From: Spirochaetaceae bacterium
Lineage (GTDB): Bacteria > Spirochaetota > Spirochaetia > Treponematales > Treponemataceae
DNA length: 64,000 bases
Direction: 5' to 3'
Assembly: GCA_017622235.1 (NCBI GenBank)
Contig: JAGARN010000007.1
Location: forward strand, 1-64,000
The translations under genes and the position numbers were made by a program. The notes beneath the pieces are model-generated. The model ran no database searches. It was given only the letters and a program-made list of their open reading frames with translations, and was not told the origin of the DNA. This document shows positions 1-7,516 of this stretch, piece by piece (the first letter of the stretch is position 1; every line of letters begins with the position of its first letter).

Positions 1-900
1 AATTGTTCAATTTTTGTTACAGGAAGCAATTCAACACTTTTATCTGGGGAACTTGCTACACTTCTTGTAGGTCGAACTGTTGAATTTCAAATAATGCCAT
101 TTTCATATCAAGAAGCTATTGAATTGTTCGAAATAAATGAAAAAACTCTTCGCGAAAATTTCATAATTAATTATATCAAATGGGGGGGAATGCCCCAAAG
201 ATTTGTTTTTGAAGATGAAAGTGAAATAAAAAAATATTTGGAAGATGTCTTTAAGGGAATTGTAGAAAAAGATATTTATAAAAGGGATTCAAATATTGAA
301 AAATACAAATTCAATACAATTTCGAGTTATGTGCTTTCAAATGCCGGAAAGGAATTTTCAGCAGAAAAGATAACAAATTATTACAACACCCAGAACGAAA
401 AAAATAAAAAAGGAATAGAAAAAAAGACAATATATAACTATGCAGAAAAACTTGAAAAGGCATATCTAATATCAAGAGTAAAAAGATTCAATATTGTAGG
501 TAAAGAAATATTAAAAACAATAGAAAAACATTATGCCATTGATACAGGATTTAGAACAATAAATACAAATCTAATAAATTATGAAGATACATTTTTTTTG
601 GAAAACATCATTTATAATGAACTCATATTAAGAGGCTACACAGTTTATACGGGAAAAACCTATAAAGGAGAAATTGATTTTGTAGTAATTGACGGCAAAA
701 AAAAATGTTTTATTCAAGTATCATATTTAATGCCTAATGAAGAAACAATAAAAAGAGAATTTGAAGCCTTTAAGCCAATAAAGGATTCTTCCCCAAAATA
801 TGTTTTGTCATTGGATAAAATAGATCTATCTCATGATGGAATTACTCATATAAATATTGAAGATTTTTTATTGCATAAAAAAGAATTGTATTTTGCTTAA
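1..900 (+). CDS. AAA (AAA_14) ATPase with DUF4143 domain, 5' end outside window
   Basis: The reading frame is open from base 1, so the annotated protein is the C-terminal 299 residues of a longer one; the first ATG in the window (94) is internal. The first residues (FVTGSNSTLLSGELATLLVGR) match the sensor-1 to arginine-finger stretch of AAA_14 ATPases, so the Walker A and B part is missing beyond the edge. Residues from about 60 onward form the DUF4143 region, ending in a PD-(D/E)XK-like fold (GEIDFVV followed by FIQVS). The catalytic lysine of the usual ExK is replaced here, so nuclease activity is doubtful. A complete paralogue lies at 1649-2881 on the other strand. Family members are common in anaerobes; their cellular role is unknown. 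Confidence 0.85.
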   Translation, partial: NCSIFVTGSNSTLLSGELATLLVGRTVEFQIMPFSYQEAIELFEINEKTLRENFIINYIKWGGMPQRFVFEDESEIKKYLEDVFKGIVEKDIYKRDSNIEKYKFNTISSYVLSNAGKEFSAEKITNYYNTQNEKNKKGIEKKTIYNYAEKLEKAYLISRVKRFNIVGKEILKTIEKHYAIDTGFRTINTNLINYEDTFFLENIIYNELILRGYTVYTGKTYKGEIDFVVIDGKKKCFIQVSYLMPNEETIKREFEAFKPIKDSSPKYVLSLDKIDLSHDGITHINIEDFLLHKKELYFA

Positions 901-915
901 AAAAAGGGGAAAATT

Positions 916-1518
916 ATGGACTTAAATCAATTTAAATGGATGCGAGAATCTGCAAGTTATTCTGTAACTTCGGACAAAATTGAAATTATTACAAAACCTC
1001 ACACCGATTTGTGGCAAAGAACTTATTATCATTTTAGAAATGATAACGCACCTGTTTTTCAGATGGAAACAGAAGAAAAATATTTTTCATTTACCGTAAA
1101 AACTGAGTTTGATTCCAAACGCCGATTTGACCAATGCGGAATTGTAATGTATCTTGATTCAGAAAACTGGCTAAAAGCATCTATTGAATACGAAAATCAA
1201 AGCTTTCAGCATTTGGGAAGTGTAGTTACAAATAACGGATATTCAGATTGGGCAACAACAGAAATCCCTGCAAATGTAAAATCAATGTGGTATCGCTTTA
1301 GTCGCCGAGAAGATGATTATTGCATTGAATGTTCCGAAGACGGAATTACTTTTAAGCAAATGCGAATCTGCCACATGTGGAAAGGCAACGGAAAAATTAA
1401 CTTTGGAATTTACGCTTGTAGTCCAGAAGAATCATCTTTTAAAGCAACGTTTACAAACTTGAGTTTTGGCGAATGTAAATGGCTTGCCCACGATGGTCAG
1501 AAACCTGATGAAGTGTAG
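916..1518 (+). CDS. DUF1349 (concanavalin-like) domain protein
   Basis: This 200-residue protein has no signal peptide or membrane segment and fits the DUF1349 family, a beta-sandwich related to concanavalin-type lectins and once called regulation of enolase protein 1. Typical features are the early FKWMRES segment, the FDQCGIVMYLD stretch, WLKASIEYE, and a late GIYACSPEESSFKATF strand. It starts 15 bases after the ATPase stop with a good AGGGGA ribosome site, so it is probably co-transcribed with it. A carbohydrate-binding role is possible from the fold but nothing in the sequence proves it. Confidence 0.8.
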   Translation: MDLNQFKWMRESASYSVTSDKIEIITKPHTDLWQRTYYHFRNDNAPVFQMETEEKYFSFTVKTEFDSKRRFDQCGIVMYLDSENWLKASIEYENQSFQHLGSVVTNNGYSDWATTEIPANVKSMWYRFSRREDDYCIECSEDGITFKQMRICHMWKGNGKINFGIYACSPEESSFKATFTNLSFGECKWLAHDGQKPDEV

Positions 1519-1535
1519 AATTATGAGGCATCAAT

Positions 1536-1637
1536 ATATTTAGAGAATTAGTTCGTAAAAATAAAGAAATATCAAAAGAAGAATGCATTGAAATCTTAAA
1601 AACAGAAAAGCGAGGAGTGCTTTCGGTAAAAGGGTGA
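1536..1637 (+). pseudogene. Remnant of a pyridoxamine 5'-phosphate oxidase-like (FMN-binding) protein, N-terminus only
   Basis: Translating from 1536 gives about 33 residues, starting FRELVRKNKEISKEE and ending GVLSVKG before a stop at 1635. This is the characteristic N-terminus of short pyridoxamine-phosphate-oxidase-family flavin proteins of anaerobes, in which GVLSV is followed by about 110 more residues. Here the expected initiator is ATA instead of ATG and the rest of the gene is missing: the next coding DNA is the end of the oppositely oriented ATPase at 1649. It is read as a decayed, truncated gene. Confidence 0.6.
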
Positions 1638-1648
1638 AATTCACAAAT

Positions 1649-2881
1649 CTACAGATATTCAATGGGAAGAGCTAATAGATTTTCACGTAAATATAGTTTT
1701 TTGTCTGTTAAACACAGGATTACGCCCATTCCTCTTGATTTTTCTGGAATCCTATCAAGAATTTGATTTGTGGCTCCCATTGAAGATTTTGGATTTCCTG
1801 TCATTTTAATTTCAATAGGATACAAAATTCCATTTTCTTCCAGAATTAAATCAATCTCATTTTCAGATTTTACGTTTTTATCTTTTCCTCGATAGTAAAA
1901 GATATTAAATCTGTAGTCTTTTCCTTCATTTATATAGGATTTTAAGACTTCAGCAACAACAAAGGTTTCAAACATATTTCCAGCTACAGCAGAACTTTTT
2001 AATGCGTCGGGTGTAAGCCATCTTGTTAAATAGCATGCCAAGCCTGTATCTCTAAAATATATTTTTGGAGATTTTATTGCTCTTGAAAGTATACTTGCAC
2101 TATAAGGTTGTAGCAAATAAACAATTCCTGTGCGTTCCAAAATTGAAATCCAGTTTTTTATTGTAGGTTCACTTATTCCAACTTCACTTGCAATATTTGC
2201 GTAATTTAAGATTTCACCAGTTCGTGCAGCAACAGAAGTAAGAAATTTTGTAAAAGTAACACTGTCAGTGGAAATAAGTTCATTAATATCTCTTTCAAGG
2301 TAAGTTGAAACATAAGATGAATAATATTCTTGCCAATCTCTTTGTGAATTATACATTTCTGGATATGAACCTGTATGTATAATTTTCCATAAATCTGAAT
2401 ATGCTTTTAGTTCATTTTCTCTTTCTTTTAAATATTCATCAGTAGGAACAAAATGTCTATTAAAATCGATATTAAAAATTTCACGTAGAGAAAGACCTGC
2501 TAATTCTGTGATTGCAACTCTTCCCGCCAAAGATTCGCTCATTCCTTTCATAAGTTCAAGCTTCTGTGAACCTGATAAAATAAACATTCCCATTTTGTCT
2601 GATTCATCAACTTTTAGTTTGATTTCTTCTAAAATATCATTTTCCTTTTGAACTTCATCTATAAAAAGAGGGCATGGGTTATTTAGAAAAAAAAGTTTTG
2701 GTTCTTCTTTTGCTTGAAGTCTTGTTAATCTGTCATCAAAATTCGCTTTGTTAAAATATGGAAAATCGTGTTTTATTAAGGTTGATTTTCCAACTTGTCT
2801 AGGACCTGTAACAAGTACACATTTTGTAGATTCAATTCGTTTTTGTAAAATAGGAGTAATTGCCCTTTTGATGTAATTCAT
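1649..2881 (-). CDS. AAA (AAA_14) ATPase with DUF4143 domain
   Basis: A complete 410-residue ATPase of the AAA_14-DUF4143 type. Walker A is GPRQVGKST (about residues 26-34), Walker B is LFIDEVQ (about 73-79), sensor 1 is FILSGSQ, followed by SESLAGRVAITEL. The C-terminal half is DUF4143 with a winged-helix-like section (IASEVGISEPTIKNWISILE) and an intact PD-(D/E)XK-type motif, NEIDLIL then YPIEIK. A Shine-Dalgarno AAAGAGG precedes the start. Its promoter carries a 42-bp palindrome that overlaps the -10 box, suggesting tight control, perhaps autoregulation through its winged helix. The substrate is unknown. Confidence 0.9.
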   Translation of the reverse strand: MNYIKRAITPILQKRIESTKCVLVTGPRQVGKSTLIKHDFPYFNKANFDDRLTRLQAKEEPKLFFLNNPCPLFIDEVQKENDILEEIKLKVDESDKMGMFILSGSQKLELMKGMSESLAGRVAITELAGLSLREIFNIDFNRHFVPTDEYLKERENELKAYSDLWKIIHTGSYPEMYNSQRDWQEYYSSYVSTYLERDINELISTDSVTFTKFLTSVAARTGEILNYANIASEVGISEPTIKNWISILERTGIVYLLQPYSASILSRAIKSPKIYFRDTGLACYLTRWLTPDALKSSAVAGNMFETFVVAEVLKSYINEGKDYRFNIFYYRGKDKNVKSENEIDLILEENGILYPIEIKMTGNPKSSMGATNQILDRIPEKSRGMGVILCLTDKKLYLRENLLALPIEYL

Positions 2882-2890
2882 AAAACCTCT

Positions 2891-2947
2891 TTTAGCGACT
2901 AATATAAAGTCTAATTTTATTTTAGTCGCTAAAAATCAAAAAGTCAA
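2891..2947 (-). promoter_or_regulatory. Promoter of the DUF4143 ATPase overlapped by an operator-like palindrome (copy 1)
   Basis: On the minus strand TTGACT (2947-2942) and TAAAAT (2924-2919) are separated by 17 bases. The palindrome has arms TTTAGCGACTAA (2891-2902) and TTAGTCGCTAAA (2922-2933), extendable to 18 bp with one mismatch. One arm covers the -10 box and the other abuts the Shine-Dalgarno sequence of the ATPase. This position fits a repressor operator, or an RNA hairpin near the ribosome site. Confidence 0.7.
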
Positions 2948-3043
2948 TTTATTTTTTGTTGTCATAATAATGCCATATTGCAACTTCGGTGAAAGGTGAA
3001 AAAATAACCCAAAAAAAATATTGAGTGATAATCATAAAAAACA

Positions 3044-3103
3044 TTTAGCGACTAATCTAAAGTCTGATTTTAGTTTAGTCGCTAAAGTCATTTAGGGGCT
3101 AAT
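3044..3103. repeat. Second copy of the TTTAGCGACTAA palindrome plus a degenerate half-site
   Basis: The arms at 3044-3055 and 3075-3086 are identical to those of the copy at 2891-2933, and the 19-base spacers differ at only three positions. One inner base pair has changed on both sides (A-T in copy 1, C-G here), so symmetry is kept. A decayed half-site, TTTAGGGGCTAAT, follows at 3091-3103. This 402-bp intergenic stretch (2882-3283) otherwise holds one hairpin and the promoter of the next gene. Confidence 0.75.
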
Positions 3104-3120
3104 ACAAAACCTAAAAACGG

Positions 3121-3157
3121 CCAAGTCAAGGGCTTGAAGGTCGTGTCCCTTGACTGG
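3121..3157. other. Hairpin-forming inverted repeat
   Basis: AGTCAAGGG (3124-3132) and CCCTTGACT (3147-3155) are perfect complements, with a further CC/GG pair beyond a one-base bulge. It is markedly GC-richer than its AT-rich surroundings. No T-tract follows on either strand, so it is not a standard terminator. Confidence 0.55.
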
Positions 3158-3194
3158 ACGTATTTTGTAAAACAATCTAAAATTGATTAAATCA

Positions 3195-3259
3195 TTGACA
3201 ATAACTGAATTTATGATATTGTTGAAAGTAATGTTATAAAAATTGATGTATGATATAAT
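3195..3259 (+). promoter_or_regulatory. Candidate promoters for the P-loop kinase gene
   Basis: TTGACA (3195-3200), 16 bases, then TATTGT (3217-3222) preceded by TGA forms one extended -10 promoter. A second extended -10, TGATATAAT (3251-3259), lies 25 bases before the start codon. The leader has no recognisable Shine-Dalgarno sequence. Confidence 0.45.
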
Positions 3260-3283
3260 GAAATAGAAGCTAAATTAACAAAA

Positions 3284-3802
3284 ATGATTATTTTGATAAC
3301 AGGGGCATCCCACACCGGAAAAACTTTATTTGCTCAAAAATTGCTGGAAAAATACAAATATCCTTATCTTTCAATAGACCATTTAAAAATGGGATTAATT
3401 CGCAGCAAAAACACAAATCTAACTCCCTGCGATGACGAAAAACTTACAGATTATCTGTGGCCAATAGTTCGAGAAATGATAAAAACCGCAATCGAAAATA
3501 ATCAAAATCTGATTGTGGAAGGTTGCTACATTCCTTTTAGTTGGCAAAAAGATTTTGAAAGTGAATATCTGAACAAAATAAAATATTATTGTCTTGTTTT
3601 GAGCCAAAACTATATAAAAAAACATTTTGACGACATAAAAAAATATGCCAACGCCATAGAAAATCGCCTTTATGACGATTGTACAATGGAAGAAGTTCTA
3701 AAAGACAACGCTTCCTACTTTGAACAAGCAAAAAAACACAATCTGAATTGCATATTAACAGAAGAAAAGTATGAAATTGATGCAGATGAAATACTTCTTT
3801 GA
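3284..3802 (+). CDS. P-loop ATPase/kinase of unknown substrate
   Basis: This 172-residue protein has a Walker A motif GASHTGKT at residues 7-14 and a short alpha/beta layout like adenylate-kinase or 2-phosphoglycerate-kinase-type small-molecule kinases. A possible Walker B is LIVEGCYIPF near residue 75-84, which resembles the nucleotide-kinase pattern in which an acidic residue ends a hydrophobic strand. The lid-like region is lysine-rich and the C-terminus acidic. It stands alone, with palindromes upstream and no operon partner, so the substrate cannot be inferred. Codon use is AT-rich like its neighbours. Confidence 0.7.
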   Translation: MIILITGASHTGKTLFAQKLLEKYKYPYLSIDHLKMGLIRSKNTNLTPCDDEKLTDYLWPIVREMIKTAIENNQNLIVEGCYIPFSWQKDFESEYLNKIKYYCLVLSQNYIKKHFDDIKKYANAIENRLYDDCTMEEVLKDNASYFEQAKKHNLNCILTEEKYEIDADEILL

Positions 3803-3978
3803 GTTTGAAAAAAAAATCAGAAATTACGTTAGTAAATTTCCAATCCGTGTGGCAAAAAAATTACAGTTAAGTAAAAAAAATCGAAAATCTCTAAAAATTA
3901 CTTTACTATACAAAAGAATAGTTGTATAACAGGGATGTTGTCATCTTGAGCGAGAACTTTGAAGTGGGGAGGTTTCCT

Positions 3979-4131
3979 ATGATGAATATTATTTTAATTA
4001 CAATTTTAATCCTCATTGTAGGAAGCATCTGTTTTTATCTTTACAAACAAAAAAAGAAAGGCAATCATTGTATCGGCTGCCCTTACGCTGGAAAGTGCGG
4101 GAAAAAAAATCCGTGCAATTATACTAAATAA
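3979..4131 (+). CDS. FeoB-associated Cys-rich membrane protein
   Basis: This 50-residue peptide has one N-terminal membrane helix (IILITILILIVGSICFYLY) followed by a basic linker and a cysteine cluster, CIGCPYAGKCGKKNPC, typical of the FeoB-associated cysteine-rich membrane family. The start at 3979 is chosen because GGGGAGG (3966-3972) sits six bases before it; a longer frame from a TTG at 3922 lacks a ribosome site and would add an implausible polar extension before the helix. Family members usually sit beside the ferrous-iron transporter FeoB, but no feo gene is in this window, so it is an orphan copy here. Confidence 0.75.
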   Translation: MMNIILITILILIVGSICFYLYKQKKKGNHCIGCPYAGKCGKKNPCNYTK

Positions 4132-4237
4132 TTTTTCACTGAATTTGTTTTCATTATAATTGTAATAATTATCAAACAGAAATCTCGCAGTTCTTCCCTC
4201 TTCCCGTCCCTTTTTTCCACTTTTTCAAAACTTGTGT

Positions 4238-4249
4238 TATACTATTTTT
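4238..4249 (+). promoter_or_regulatory. -10 box of a predicted leaderless GH2 transcript
   Basis: TATACT (4238-4243) lies exactly six bases before the ATG at 4250, and there is no Shine-Dalgarno sequence. The -35 region is weak. The geometry puts the transcription start at or very near the A of the start codon. Confidence 0.55.
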
Positions 4250-6058
4250 ATGCAAGAAAAATCATCGGTTTTTACAGAATATCCTCGTCCACAACTTAGG
4301 CGGGAATCTTTTTTTAATTTGAACGGAAAATGGTTGGCAAATGAAAGTGAAATTATTGTGCCTTTTCCGCCGGAATCAAAAGCTTCGGAATATAATGGAA
4401 AACTTTGTGCAACTTATGAATATAAAAAGGATTTTGAACTTCCAGATGATTTTGTGGCAGCACTAAAAAATCAAAATCAAAAAAATCGGGTAATTCTTCA
4501 TTTTGGGGCGGTCGATCAAAAAGCTACAGTTTTTGTAAATGATATTTTTGTGGGAAGTCATCTTGGCGGCTATCTTCCTTTTAGTTTTGATATTACAGAT
4601 TATCTTGAAAATTATTCTGAAAAGCAGAAAATCACTTTGGTGGCAGAAGACAATTTGAATCATTTTTTTCCTTATGGGAAGCAGAAAAAAAATCGGGGCG
4701 GAATGTGGTACACTCCAGTTAGTGGAATTTGGCAGACAGTTTGGATGGAAATTGTGCCAGAAATCTACATTTCAAAAATCAAAATTCATCCAGATACAAA
4801 AGGTTTTAATTTATTTGTGGAAACAACTGACACCACAGAATGCAAAAATGATGAACTTCCACTTGCAAAATCTGATGTCGCTAACAAAAATGATTTTTAC
4901 TTTAGAGTCTTGATTAAAGGAAAATCTGGAAAAACTTACACTTTTGATTTTTCAGAAACAGATTTTAGAATTGATTTGATTGATTCAGATTTGCAAACAA
5001 AAGATGATTTTGAACTTTGGACTTGCGAAAATCCCAATCTTTATGATTTTTCTGTTAGTTTGTTTTTGTCAAAAGAAGATTTAGAAAATCAAAATGCAAA
5101 AGATAAAATTGAATCTTATTTTGGATTGCGAGAAATTTCTATTTTGAAAATTGAAGGAAAAAATCGCATTTGTTTAAACAAAAAACCAGTTTTTTTGCAC
5201 GGCGTTTTGGATCAAGGGTATTTTGTAGATGGAATTTATCTTCCAAAATCTGAAGAGGGTTTTAGAAAAGACATTCAAAATATGAAAAGTCTTGGAATTA
5301 ACACTTTGCGAAAACACATTAAAATTGAGCCAGAAATTTTTTATTACGAATGTGATAAAGCGGGAATGCTTGTTATGCAAGATATGGTGAACAACGGTTC
5401 CTATAATTTTATTCGGGACACAGCAATTCCTACAGTTTTTTCAAAAAAAGGATTAAGATATCATCTAAAAGATAAAGAGCCAAAATCAAAACTTAAACAA
5501 TTCTTTTTGGAACACAGCAAACAAACAATCCAACATTTGCATAATCATCCTTGCGTAGTTTATTACACAATTTTTAATGAAGGATGGGGACAATTCAACG
5601 CAAATTACGCTTACAAAGTTTTAAAACAAGTTGATTCTTCACGGATTTACGATACTGCTTCGGGATGGTTCAAAAATCCAAAATCTGACGTAGAAAGCGA
5701 CCACATTTATTTTAAAACCCCGTCTTTGATTGACAGAGCAAAAAAATGCAAAAAGCCTTTGATAATTTCGGAATGTGGTGGCTACACTTTGGCGGTAAAA
5801 AATCACCTTTGGAACCCAAAAGCAAAATACGGTTACGGAAGTTGCAATTCTAGCCAAGAACTTACCCAAAAAATTGTGGAAATGTACCAAAAGATGATAA
5901 TTCCAGCGGTAAAAGAGGGAATCTCTGGCTGCGTTTACACCCAACTTAGTGACGTAGAAGACGAAATCAACGGATTTTTCACTTACGACCGAGAAATTTG
6001 CAAAGTGGAAAAAGAAAAGATGAAGGAAATTGCAGCTATTTTTTATTCACTAATGTAA
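4250..6058 (+). CDS. Glycoside hydrolase family 2 protein (beta-galactosidase/beta-glucuronidase-like)
   Basis: This 602-residue cytoplasmic enzyme has the three-part GH2 layout: an N-terminal jelly-roll sugar-binding domain (YEYKKDFELP, then VFVNDIFVGSHLGGYLPFSFDIT at about 100-125), a central immunoglobulin-like domain, and a TIM barrel. The acid/base glutamate lies in FNEGWG (about residue 442) and the nucleophile glutamate in ISECGG (about 506). GH2 enzymes remove terminal beta-linked galactose, glucuronate, mannose or arabinose; the exact substrate cannot be read from sequence. The start at 4250 is chosen over a TTG at 4232, which lies upstream of and across the -10 box. It has no operon partner. 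Confidence 0.85.
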   Translation: MQEKSSVFTEYPRPQLRRESFFNLNGKWLANESEIIVPFPPESKASEYNGKLCATYEYKKDFELPDDFVAALKNQNQKNRVILHFGAVDQKATVFVNDIFVGSHLGGYLPFSFDITDYLENYSEKQKITLVAEDNLNHFFPYGKQKKNRGGMWYTPVSGIWQTVWMEIVPEIYISKIKIHPDTKGFNLFVETTDTTECKNDELPLAKSDVANKNDFYFRVLIKGKSGKTYTFDFSETDFRIDLIDSDLQTKDDFELWTCENPNLYDFSVSLFLSKEDLENQNAKDKIESYFGLREISILKIEGKNRICLNKKPVFLHGVLDQGYFVDGIYLPKSEEGFRKDIQNMKSLGINTLRKHIKIEPEIFYYECDKAGMLVMQDMVNNGSYNFIRDTAIPTVFSKKGLRYHLKDKEPKSKLKQFFLEHSKQTIQHLHNHPCVVYYTIFNEGWGQFNANYAYKVLKQVDSSRIYDTASGWFKNPKSDVESDHIYFKTPSLIDRAKKCKKPLIISECGGYTLAVKNHLWNPKAKYGYGSCNSSQELTQKIVEMYQKMIIPAVKEGISGCVYTQLSDVEDEINGFFTYDREICKVEKEKMKEIAAIFYSLM

Positions 6059-6061
6059 AAC

Positions 6062-6172
6062 TTTCTTCTGTAAGATTTTTTACGCAAAGTTGCGTCTTTT
6101 ACCTGCAACCGCACCGCCGGCGTGGTTGCGGTAAAAAAAATCCAAGGTAGTAAAAAAATCTTACAAAAGAAA
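6062..6172. repeat. Long nested palindrome (potential cruciform or structured RNA)
   Basis: Outer arms at 6062-6083 and 6150-6172 (core TGTAAGATTTTTT) pair with one mismatch and one bulge. Inside lie a small GCAAAGTTGC hairpin (6084-6093) and a GC-rich stem, TTTACC-T-GCAACC (6098-6110) with GGTTGCGGTAAA (6124-6135). Neither strand has a T-tract after the strong stem, so a simple terminator is unlikely. Confidence 0.7.
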
Positions 6173-6239
6173 ATTTCAAGAAATGACAAAAGCCCTAGTT
6201 TATGATACTAATATATTTTATGGGGAGAGGATAAATCTT

Positions 6240-6923
6240 ATGACACAGATACAAGATATGTTGTTTGAAAAACAAGATTTAACTTACAAAGATTTTCATG
6301 GTAAACTTATGCCAACAATTAATCAAAATACAATAATTGGTGTTAGAATTCCAATTATTAGAAAATTGGCAAGGGAATTATATAAAACTGAACCTGAACT
6401 TGTAAAAGTTTTTTTTAAAAAGCTTCCTCATAAATACTACGAAGAAAACAATCTTCATGCTTTTTTAATTGAACAAATCGACGATTTTTCAGAATGTATT
6501 TTACAAACAGAAAAATTTCTGCCATATATTGACAACTGGGCAACCTGTGATAGTTTAAAACCGAAGATTTTTAAAAAAAATCTTTCTCAGGTTTTGGAGT
6601 TTTCAAAAAAATGGATAAAAAGCAATCATACTTATACAATTCGTTTTGCAATAGGGTGTTTAATGAATTATTTTTTAGATGACAATTTTTCTCCTATTTT
6701 TTTTGAATTAGTCTGTTCAACAAAAAATCAAGACTACTATGTTAAAATGATGCAAGCATGGTATTTTGCTACTGCTATTGCAAAGCAGTATGACTATGCG
6801 TTAAAGATAATTCAAGAAAAACGCTTAGAAAGCTGGACCCACAATAAAGCAATTCAGAAAGCATTGGAAAGTTTTCGAGTTTCAGAAGAACATAAAATCT
6901 TGTTAAAAAACTTAAAAATATAA
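6240..6923 (+). CDS. DNA alkylation repair protein, AlkD-like (HEAT-repeat)
   Basis: This 227-residue protein matches the AlkD-like family of DNA alkylation repair proteins, built of HEAT-like helical repeats. Diagnostic segments are GVRIPIIRKLARELYK, HAFLIEQI, FLPYIDNWATCDSLKPK, ALKIIQEKRLESWTHNKAIQKALES and FRVSEEHK. AlkD-type glycosylases remove bulky or positively charged alkylated bases, though this shorter anaerobe subgroup is not well tested. Start 6240 is chosen because GGGGAGAGG (6222-6230) precedes it by nine bases; the ATG at 6183 has no ribosome site. It stands alone behind the large palindrome. Confidence 0.8.
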   Translation: MTQIQDMLFEKQDLTYKDFHGKLMPTINQNTIIGVRIPIIRKLARELYKTEPELVKVFFKKLPHKYYEENNLHAFLIEQIDDFSECILQTEKFLPYIDNWATCDSLKPKIFKKNLSQVLEFSKKWIKSNHTYTIRFAIGCLMNYFLDDNFSPIFFELVCSTKNQDYYVKMMQAWYFATAIAKQYDYALKIIQEKRLESWTHNKAIQKALESFRVSEEHKILLKNLKI

Positions 6924-7010
6924 TTTTAAAACTCTGTTAATATAACATTATTTGTTAGTTAGAAATAAGTTAAAGTTTAAATTTTACGTGTCGTTTATCC
7001 TGAAAAAAAA

Positions 7011-7055
7011 TACAATTAGAGTGTAAGGTTGAACAGACTTTACATTCTAATTGTA
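7011..7055 (+). promoter_or_regulatory. Long stem-loop immediately upstream of a ribosome binding site
   Basis: TACAATTAGAGTGTAAG (7011-7027) pairs with CTTTACATTCTAATTGTA (7038-7055), about 16-17 pairs with one G-T type mismatch and an 11-base loop. The 3' arm runs into the AGGAG ribosome site (7056-7059) of the next gene. It could act as a translational switch or mRNA stabiliser; no T-tract follows it. Confidence 0.6.
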
Positions 7056-7066
7056 GGAGTTAAACG

Positions 7067-7516
7067 ATGCTAAAAGCAAACAGATTTTTTTGTAAAAAAG
7101 AAAACCCTGAAGTTGGTATTTTTTGGATTTATCACGGAAGAATTATTTTTAAAAATTCTGTTCCTGTTGAACAAGGTATACCCTATGGAGAAGCAATAAA
7201 CGGACATAAAGATCATTGTGATTATTGGGATGAACTTGATGAACAAGGAAAACTTGAATGGCTACCTTTAACTTTTAGAAGTGAATATTTTTCTCTCCCC
7301 AGAGGAAGGGTGGTATATCACAGGGATACAAACAGTTTTTGTGTTCTACACGGAAACAATGTGTCGTTGTGGGATTTATATTGTGTAACAAAATCATTTA
7401 ATTTGCCAAAATCTAACACAACATTCGAGCAAGATATTCATTATTTTGATTTATCAGACAAAGAATGGAAAGATCTTTTATATGTAATGCCAAAGCATTT
7501 AGCAGGCTTTAATTAA
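7067..7516 (+). CDS. Conserved uncharacterised 149-residue protein
   Basis: I do not recognise a named family with certainty. The protein is soluble, with no signal or membrane segment, rich in aromatic and acidic residues: VGIFWIYHGRIIFKNSVPVEQG near the start, a DHCDYWDELDEQG segment near 42-54, LPRGRVVYHRDTNSFCVLHG near 80-100 and a helical end. The look is of a compact alpha/beta protein found scattered in bacterial genomes. A clear AGGAG ribosome site lies directly below a long stem-loop. Its 3' end overlaps the end of the opposite-strand gene by eight bases. Confidence 0.6.
   Translation: MLKANRFFCKKENPEVGIFWIYHGRIIFKNSVPVEQGIPYGEAINGHKDHCDYWDELDEQGKLEWLPLTFRSEYFSLPRGRVVYHRDTNSFCVLHGNNVSLWDLYCVTKSFNLPKSNTTFEQDIHYFDLSDKEWKDLLYVMPKHLAGFN

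Noticed and set aside
3936..3952. TGTCATCTTGAGCGAG, similar to a widespread intergenic repeat motif in bacteria
   Set aside because: Only one short copy is present and it lies beside the ribosome site of a small gene; chance cannot be excluded.
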